64,000 nucleotides of DNA from Erodium maritimum (taxonomy: Eukaryota; Streptophyta; Magnoliopsida; Geraniales; Geraniaceae). Positions 58,618 through 64,000 of the stretch are shown here, in pieces (position 1 is the first letter of the stretch; each line of letters opens with the position of its first letter). A program made the position numbers and the translations under genes. The notes under the pieces are model-generated. The model ran no database searches. It worked only from the letters and a program-made list of their open reading frames with translations, and was not told where the DNA came from. The DNA is taken from NCBI GenBank assembly GCA_963921825.1, contig OY997595.1, positions 12,765,228 through 12,829,227 of the forward strand. The letters run 5' to 3'.

Positions 58618-60311
58618 TGAAGTTTTTTTCTTGAAACAAGTAACTGAGGAAGTGCATTACTGTCAATTAAACAGTTACATAGTGGGAATTACCCCTGGAA
58701 CCAGAATATAGTCCAGGTGCATCGAAACAGACCTGGCGCTCATGGACCCATAAAACTAGTCTACTTTGCATCGTAAACAAAACCTGAGGACATCCTCTTA
58801 CCAACATTTCAAAACTACATAGAATATAAAGAGAAACGAAACAGTCCAACATGAAAGAAAAACAAAATAAGAAACTAAATGCAGAGAAATAATGCGTTGT
58901 TCTGGTTGTCATCCCGAGGTAGTCCAGCGCTGACCACCTCGGGTCTTCTAGGGAGGCATATGGATCGTCCCCACCTTCCCTGGGGACCTCATTTCTCCTG
59001 ACAAGGCTGTTGAGGAGTCTTCGCCTAATGGTTACTGTCATCTACACTTTCCTCCTCATTCAACAGTTGATGGGGTTGGCCTAAGATGCTAGACAGCTCC
59101 ATCACCTTCTTCATTTTGGCGTCTTCCCTGTACCCTTATGCTTCAGAACCTTTTTCCATATGAGACCCACCCCCAACTCGAGTATGAGGTTCTTTTTGTT
59201 TCCCATCCATGTTGGGGATTCACCTGTGGAGAAGTCAGACAAGATATAATCTCCATCCTCAGCCAGGTTAGCCAAGCTACCGGGCTTTGTTGTGCCCGAG
59301 ACTCCCGGAAATAATGTTGGGGATTCTCCTGTATGTGCAAACTTGTCATGTCAAGGGTTTTCTTATCCAATTTACCAGACTCCGAATGTGACTCCTCCCT
59401 TGTTCTCAAGGCTGGAAAGCCGGGGGGGGGGGGGGGGGGTAGGAGGACTCGGGGAGAACCCGATATACTGCCACCAAAAAAGTCTCGGATCAGATCCAAT
59501 GAGAGGGATGTAAGGAGATCGTCGACCAACGTCTCCCTCTGGGGCGGTGGTCCTTTCCACTCCGTCTAGAGGAGGCGATGCACATTAATCCCCATCGGGG
59601 CTCGAAGAGAGTCATCATACCGAACTTCCTCACGTCCCACCCCCGGAAGCCAAGTCGTGCATTTCACAATTCTATGGGTCACACGGCCACACCGGGTACA
59701 GAATCCCGGGAGGTGTTTGTATTGGAGTTCCACCACATAGGAGGTAGAGCATTTTGGGAATCGAAGTCAGATCGTCCGCCGGAGGGGGTTTTCCACTTCT
59801 ATACCAACCCTGAGCCACAAATGATCATCCAACAAATGAACTTTGGGGATAGGAGTAGATAGTACCTGAAAACCCAATTTGGCCGTCAAAATGGCCCGGA
59901 TGTTGGAATTCCGAGCGTCACCCGGGATATTGGTAACCCAGACGCCAATCTCCATGGAGTTGAACGAGAGCATATCCGGTTGCGTGTAGTGTGGTAGAGG
60001 TACCAGCAGCAGAGGGTATCCCCCGAACCCCCACGGACCTCGATGACGAACAAAATCCATGGTTTCCCTCGTCGGAAAGTGAAATGCCACCACTTTCTTG
60101 TTGAGCCGTTCCAACGCCACCCCATCAGTCCTCCAGTTACGGAGCATAGCCCCAATCAAGACCGTGATATTGGGAGAGGTTGTCCCGGTCAGCTTGCCTG
60201 CGAGGGAGAAACGGTACCTGCCATCCACCGCCGCCAGGATCATTTTAATCGGGATCTCTATATCTTCCTCCTCGTCTTCCCAATCCGAGATCGACACCCG
60301 AGTAATAGAAC
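58618..60311 (-). mobile_element. 5'-truncated LINE-like DUF4283 retroposon, third copy
   Basis: A T-run at 58623-58629 marks the 3' end on the minus strand. AAGAAAATTT at 58608-58617 and 60312-60321 is a candidate target duplication. The right border cuts into the reading frame of the ORF1-like protein, so the copy is 5'-truncated, a hallmark of LINE insertion. An 18-G run lies at 59422-59439. No reverse transcriptase is found. Confidence 0.6.
59767..60297 (-). pseudogene. DUF4283-domain ORF1-like protein, N-terminally cut by the retroposon border
   Basis: The frame reads ILAAVDGRYRFSLAGKL, AMLRNWRTDGVALERLNKKV, VAFHFPTRETMDFVRHRGPW, GFGGYPLLLVPL and GVWVTNIPGDARNSNI, then WLRVGIEVENPLRRTI. 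This is a well-preserved DUF4283 fold pattern with the start of the following linker (the zinc knuckle is not reached in this frame). The codon at 60297 is GTG, not ATG, and the frame is open past the border, so no genuine start exists. It parallels the copy at 45111-45893 block by block, showing that both derive from one family. Confidence 0.65.
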
Positions 60312-61359
60312 AAGAAAATTTAAAATTGTAGATCCATGAAAAATGTGATTAGTTCAATGTATTTTTTGTAATGCACTATATAATATAATTAAATAAATAT
60401 ACTAAATTATTAATAATATGTATATATAAATGAAATAAAAGGAACCAAGGAGGCCAATCAAAGGCTCATGTCAAACCTCGTATTCTGTCAAGCCAAAAAC
60501 CCTTGTTGTATACTCCCTTTTTCGTCGTTAACTTTGGCATCGTGTAGCCAGGCCACCACACAACTTTCATGTGTTTCATGGTCTGGTTCTTATGATAAGT
60601 TATGCTTTTCTCTCTCGTATTTTCAAGTCTTAACGTTGCTATGCTTAAATGATGGGGTATATGCAGAGGTGATCCGCGATTTTTAGTTGCGATGGTTCTC
60701 TCCCCTACGCCTCAGAGTCTAAACATTATTGTGTTTGAAGGATGGGGCATCTCCAGAGGTGATCCGCAACTACTCATTGCGGTGCTTTAAAATTTATAAT
60801 CTTAGTTAACACTAATTTGACTAAAATTTGACACTAAAAATCCTATAAATAGAGTACATTTAGTTTTAATCAATCACACAACTCTCATACCGTTCTTGTT
60901 TTAATGCAAAAAAAATTCGAACAACAAATTCTAGAATATATTGCCAACGCCAATGTGCACGACCACCAACTTTCTCGTTCAATTAAAGAAAGTATCATGA
61001 ACCCATTATCAACGGTTCAAAAGTTGTTTCAGAAAGTCTACGATATAAATTTGAAAGTTATGTTGATCATATAAATGATGATAATGGGCCACTCGGGCCA
61101 ATATTCAGTTAGGGCATGCACGTCCTAACCCACTTCATACTTGAAAACAATAATGAGACCCACAATTATCATGCTCATAACATATTTAAAGAAGATTGTA
61201 TCGAGCACGTTTGGAGATGTTGCTTGAATAATTTTCTTTTTATTTTCGTATTTGAATTTGTCATTTAATTTATGTGCCGTATTTTATAATGTAATTTTCC
61301 TTAACAAGTTTAATTATGTCTATTTCAATTTTTAAAATCCCATTTTAACCTATCTTTTA
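60312..61359. other. Spacer with possible promoter-like box and short frames
   Basis: A CCTATAAATAGAG box at about 60842 is followed by a 55-codon frame from ATG 60904 (MQKKFEQQILEYIANANVHD). Further on, a short plus-strand text reads NETHNYHAHNIFKEDCIEHV with W next, which recalls the C-terminal 'DLIEHIW' end of Harbinger transposases. These could be the two ends of an internally deleted Harbinger relic, but the evidence is thin. A 60-base repeat of the type GATGGGG(T/C)AT..GAGGTGATCCGC also occurs at about 60650 and 60740. Confidence 0.3.
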
Positions 61360-63343
61360 GAGCATCCACAACCATTTCGCCGACTGCTGGCGGGGAGGAT
61401 TAAAAATGTGTTTTTTCTTTCCCAGCCAGCTCACCGCCTGCGCAAGCTGCAGTGGAGATTGTTGTGTCGGCGGGGAGCCACCGGCGGTAAGAAAAATAAT
61501 AATATATTAATATATTGTTTATATGTAAATCATCAAATTATATATTATATGTAAAAAAACAAGTACTTAAATAAAAAAAAGCGTAAATAAACAACAAAAA
61601 CGAGTCCTTATATTAAAAAAAGATACATTAAAATAAACATAAACATCACAGATACGAATACCTGAAATGAGTTGAAGAAGAACTAGAACTAAAATTAAAA
61701 CATAATGACCGATAATAGAAGCTAGGCGTCTCCAAATTTATTCCAAATGTGTTCGACGAGACCGTCCTTCAACCGGTAATGTATGCTGTCATTTTGCATC
61801 CTTGCAGTGTTTCCAAGTATGACATGGGTCGGGACGAAGCCTCCTCGTGCAATATGTGGTTCACTTGGCCCACCTTCATCTGTTTGTTTAAGGCAACCGT
61901 CGTAGGTATGACGTTCTGCCTCAACTATCATATTGTGCAATATAATGCATGCATTCATTACCAAGCCGATGTACTGGGGTATCCACAAGCGGCTCGGTCG
62001 ATTGATAATGTGAAACCGAGCTTGGAGTACACCGAAAGCTCGTTCCACATCCTTCATGCACGCTTGTTGGACTTCAGCAAACTTCTTCTGTTTCGTGAGT
62101 TGAGGTAATGGAATTTTTTTCACGAACACTGGCCACGAAGGGTATATGCCATCAACAAGATAATACATGAGTGTGTAGTGGTTACCATTTATCGTATATT
62201 CAACCGGTGGTTGCCAACCGTTGATAACGTCTGCAAACAGTTTGGAATTGTTGAGCACCGTCAAATCGTTGTTCGATCCCGTCATGCCAAAGAACGAGTT
62301 CCAAATCCATAAGTCCCGAGTAGCAACCGCCTCGAGGACAACGATTGGTCGATTACCGAGGTCCCTCCGGGAATGTGATCCTCGAAGTGCCATTGGGCAA
62401 TTCTTCCACTCCCAATGCATGCAGTCAAGACTTCCAAGCATGCCCGGGAACCCTCGCGCTTCATTAACCGCCAAAATGTGGTCTATATAAGCCCGTGTAG
62501 GCTTACGTCGGTATGTAGGACCAAATACTTAATTGATTCCACTGCAAAATTTTCTCAAACATTACAATGACGTTGTTTCCCTTATCTTCAAGTACTCGTC
62601 CAACCCATCAGCTGCAATTCCGTAACATAACTGCCTAATGGCCGCAGTACATTTCTGAAAAGGAGAAAATGAAACTTGAGCCAATGCATCTAACCTTGAC
62701 TTGAAGTAATCATCGTGCTGCTCCAATGCATGTACGATACGGAGGAACACATCCTTTGGCATTCTGAACCGACGATGGAAATGCACCTCCATGTACACAG
62801 GGTTCGTGTTGAAGTAGTCCTTCATTAACCGTTCGTGTGCGGCTACCCGGTCACGTGCAATGTATTTTCGCTTACGTGGTGAAGAATCGACCAAAGCTTC
62901 ATCTAACAACCCCCCCCCCCTCGGTGGACAGGCAGTCTTCAAGTACCTCGTGCAAAATGGAATTCAAATCCACATCGTTGGGTAGGTTGGCCATGTCTAT
63001 GGACGAACAAGAATGCAGGTCGGGACGATGATTTGTGAGAAGGATGACTAGTGAGAGTAGAATGCTTGTGATTTTTTTAGTTGAATTAGGGTAGGTTTTA
63101 TAAGGTTTTAGAGATACATTGTATTTATGTTTTGTTTTATTTTCAAAAGATGTAGTGGGTCAAGATTATTCTATAGGCCATTTAGATTTTTAGGATAAAA
63201 TAGTCGTTGGCGCTGGCGAGGAGTGCCATCGATGAGCTCACAACCAGCCATCCCCGCTAGCGACCTCCCCGCTAGTTCCCAGCCACCTCCTCACCGGCGT
63301 TTTCTCCTCGCCAGCGCCAAAACGCCAACGACTGTGGATGCTC
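61360..63343 (-). mobile_element. Compact PIF/Harbinger element with TTA target duplication
   Basis: The ends GAGCATCCACAACC (left) and, reversed, GAGCATCCACAGTC (right) share their first 11 bases. TTA flanks both sides (61357-61359 and 63344-63346), the superfamily signature. The 1984-base element carries one minus-strand transposase and has no room for the SANT/Myb ORF usually encoded by autonomous members. A TTATAAAA box at about 63096-63104 lies 100 bases before the transposase start. Recent appearance: ends and duplication intact. Confidence 0.9.
61722..62994 (-). pseudogene. PIF/Harbinger (HARBI1-like) DDE transposase, nearly intact
   Basis: DNA-cutting enzyme of the element. The likely start is ATG at 62994 (MANLPNDVDLNS), giving about 424 codons. 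N-terminal region: KYIARDRVAAHERLMKDYF, RRFRMPKDVFLRIVHAL. DDE core: Asp in GSLDCMHWEWKNCP, Asp in YYLVDGIYPSW, Glu in MKDVERAFGVLQARF; end VEHIWNKFGDA, stop at 61722. Three lesions: an 11-G run (plus strand C, 62910-62920) that puts the first about 25 codons out of phase by one base, and two TAA codons at 62562-62564 and 62529-62531 inside the otherwise continuous frame. All three catalytic acidic residues remain. Confidence 0.92.
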
Positions 63344-63483
63344 TTAGCCTCTAAGTGGTGAAATCGGTTTCTTTTAGCCATTCTAATAAAGGGAAGAAAA
63401 ACTGGGTTTTTTTTTTCTTTTAACCAATTTTTTTAGACTTTAAGAGGCCAATGCACTGTACGCGTTCTTATCCCTCGTGCTTA

Positions 63484-63797
63484 GAGCATCTCCAATGGCT
63501 AGTGTCAAGTAGCCATGGTAGGAAGTGTTTTTTGGCCTTCTCTCTCCTCCCTACCATGGCTTCCTGCCATGACCTCTCCAATGGTCTACCATGACTAATG
63601 TCAAGGAGCCATGGTAGGAGGTGTTTTTGGAGCAAAATTGGCTTCTCTCTCCTCTAAAGTAGCTCCTTAACACGGTGAAGCGTCGTTGCAGGAATCTGCA
63701 ATGACTCCTTTACACGCCCCCTTGACACGACCAGCCGTGACAACGAGTCGTGCCAGCGCCTGCAACGACCCCATTGACACAACCGCTGAAGCTGCTC
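63484..63797. mobile_element. 314-bp Harbinger-type MITE
   Basis: The left end GAGCATCTCCAATGGCTAGT and the reversed right end GAGCAGCTTCAGCGGTTGTG agree at most positions, both leading to GTGTCAA. TTA flanks both sides (63481-63483, 63798-63800). The interior repeats the block 'TCCAATGG..GTCAAG.AGCCATGGTAGGA.GTGTTTTTGG...TTCTCTCTCCTC' twice. No coding capacity. It lies only 140 bases from the larger Harbinger element but has a distinct end sequence. Confidence 0.85.
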
Positions 63798-63800
63798 TTA

Positions 63801-64000
63801 GGTTTTTGCTCCGATAGCCCGAGAAGAACAACAACTTACTATAATTAACTATCTACCTCTTCTTGTTCAGTTTGTTTAAGTCTTTAAGGTTAACATTCTT
63901 CCTCTTCTTGAGTACCGCTCACAAAAGGTTCATGTTGAATTACAGGTCTACTAATCGTTCCATGAGGTTTGTGTCTGTCGTAGAAGATGATGATTATGCC
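63801..64000. other. Right edge of the window
   Basis: Pyrimidine-rich AT sequence with no recognised gene. It may be leader or intron of a gene lying beyond the window. Confidence 0.3.

Noticed and set aside
1-64000. Defence island, CRISPR array, phage or bacterial gene cluster
   Set aside because: All modelled genes are intron-bearing plant genes or plant transposons. No regularly spaced short repeats with unique spacers and no co-directional short-spacing operon exist; the only phased repeat is the 76-bp tandem array without spacers.

Overview
The window is nuclear DNA of a flowering plant, probably a eudicot. Genes are split by GT-AG introns, the families are plant ones (SBP-box factor, PTI1-like kinase, pro-pectin methylesterase, RADIALIS-like SANT protein), and AT-rich spacers are full of plant transposon classes. 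I cannot name the species. No rRNA, tRNA, CRISPR or bacterial-type operon was recognised.

Seven host genes can be modelled, six of them from start to stop codon. In order: an SPL1/SPL12-type SBP-box transcription factor (minus, 112-4397, 3' end beyond the left edge); a PTI1-like cytoplasmic kinase (plus, 13172-15118); a NYN-domain/LOTUS putative RNase (plus, 15567-17832); a two-exon pectin methylesterase with PMEI pro-region (plus, 22902-24889); a mitochondrial class-I peptide chain release factor (plus, 38428-42711, 11 exons); a RADIALIS-like SANT protein (plus, 49175-50227); and a SEC23-type COPII coat protein (plus, 54335-57930). They belong to unrelated pathways and are not an operon or cluster.

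Most of the remainder is mobile DNA whose borders can often be read directly. There are Mutator-like elements beginning GGG and ending CCC (18550-20098 with an imperfect 9-bp target duplication; 32051-37921 with a perfect one; 40201-41047 inside an intron of the release-factor gene). PIF/Harbinger elements have TTA duplications: a compact 2-kb element with a nearly intact DDE transposase (61360-63343), a 314-bp MITE (63484-63797), and a degenerate outer element (30671-38228) holding a SANT/Myb-like ORF. There is a Ty1/copia element (25624-30168) with one open frame interrupted only by five stop codons; CACTA-like subterminal repeats (8490-9640); and three DUF4283-bearing retroposons plus one or more possible relatives, all in minus orientation with a T-run at the left end, and with no reverse transcriptase seen.

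The most striking structure is at 30.7-38.2 kb. A 5.9-kb Mutator-like element has inserted exactly in the TATA-like box of the Harbinger SANT/Myb ORF, and carries spliced-looking exon pieces of the N-terminal HSA region of a PIE1 (SWR1-type chromatin remodeller) gene. It is therefore a Pack-MULE nested in a Harbinger element. A second theme is the repeated occurrence of LINE ORF1-like (DUF4283) copies without ORF2, comparable in layout to 'half-LINE' retroposons.
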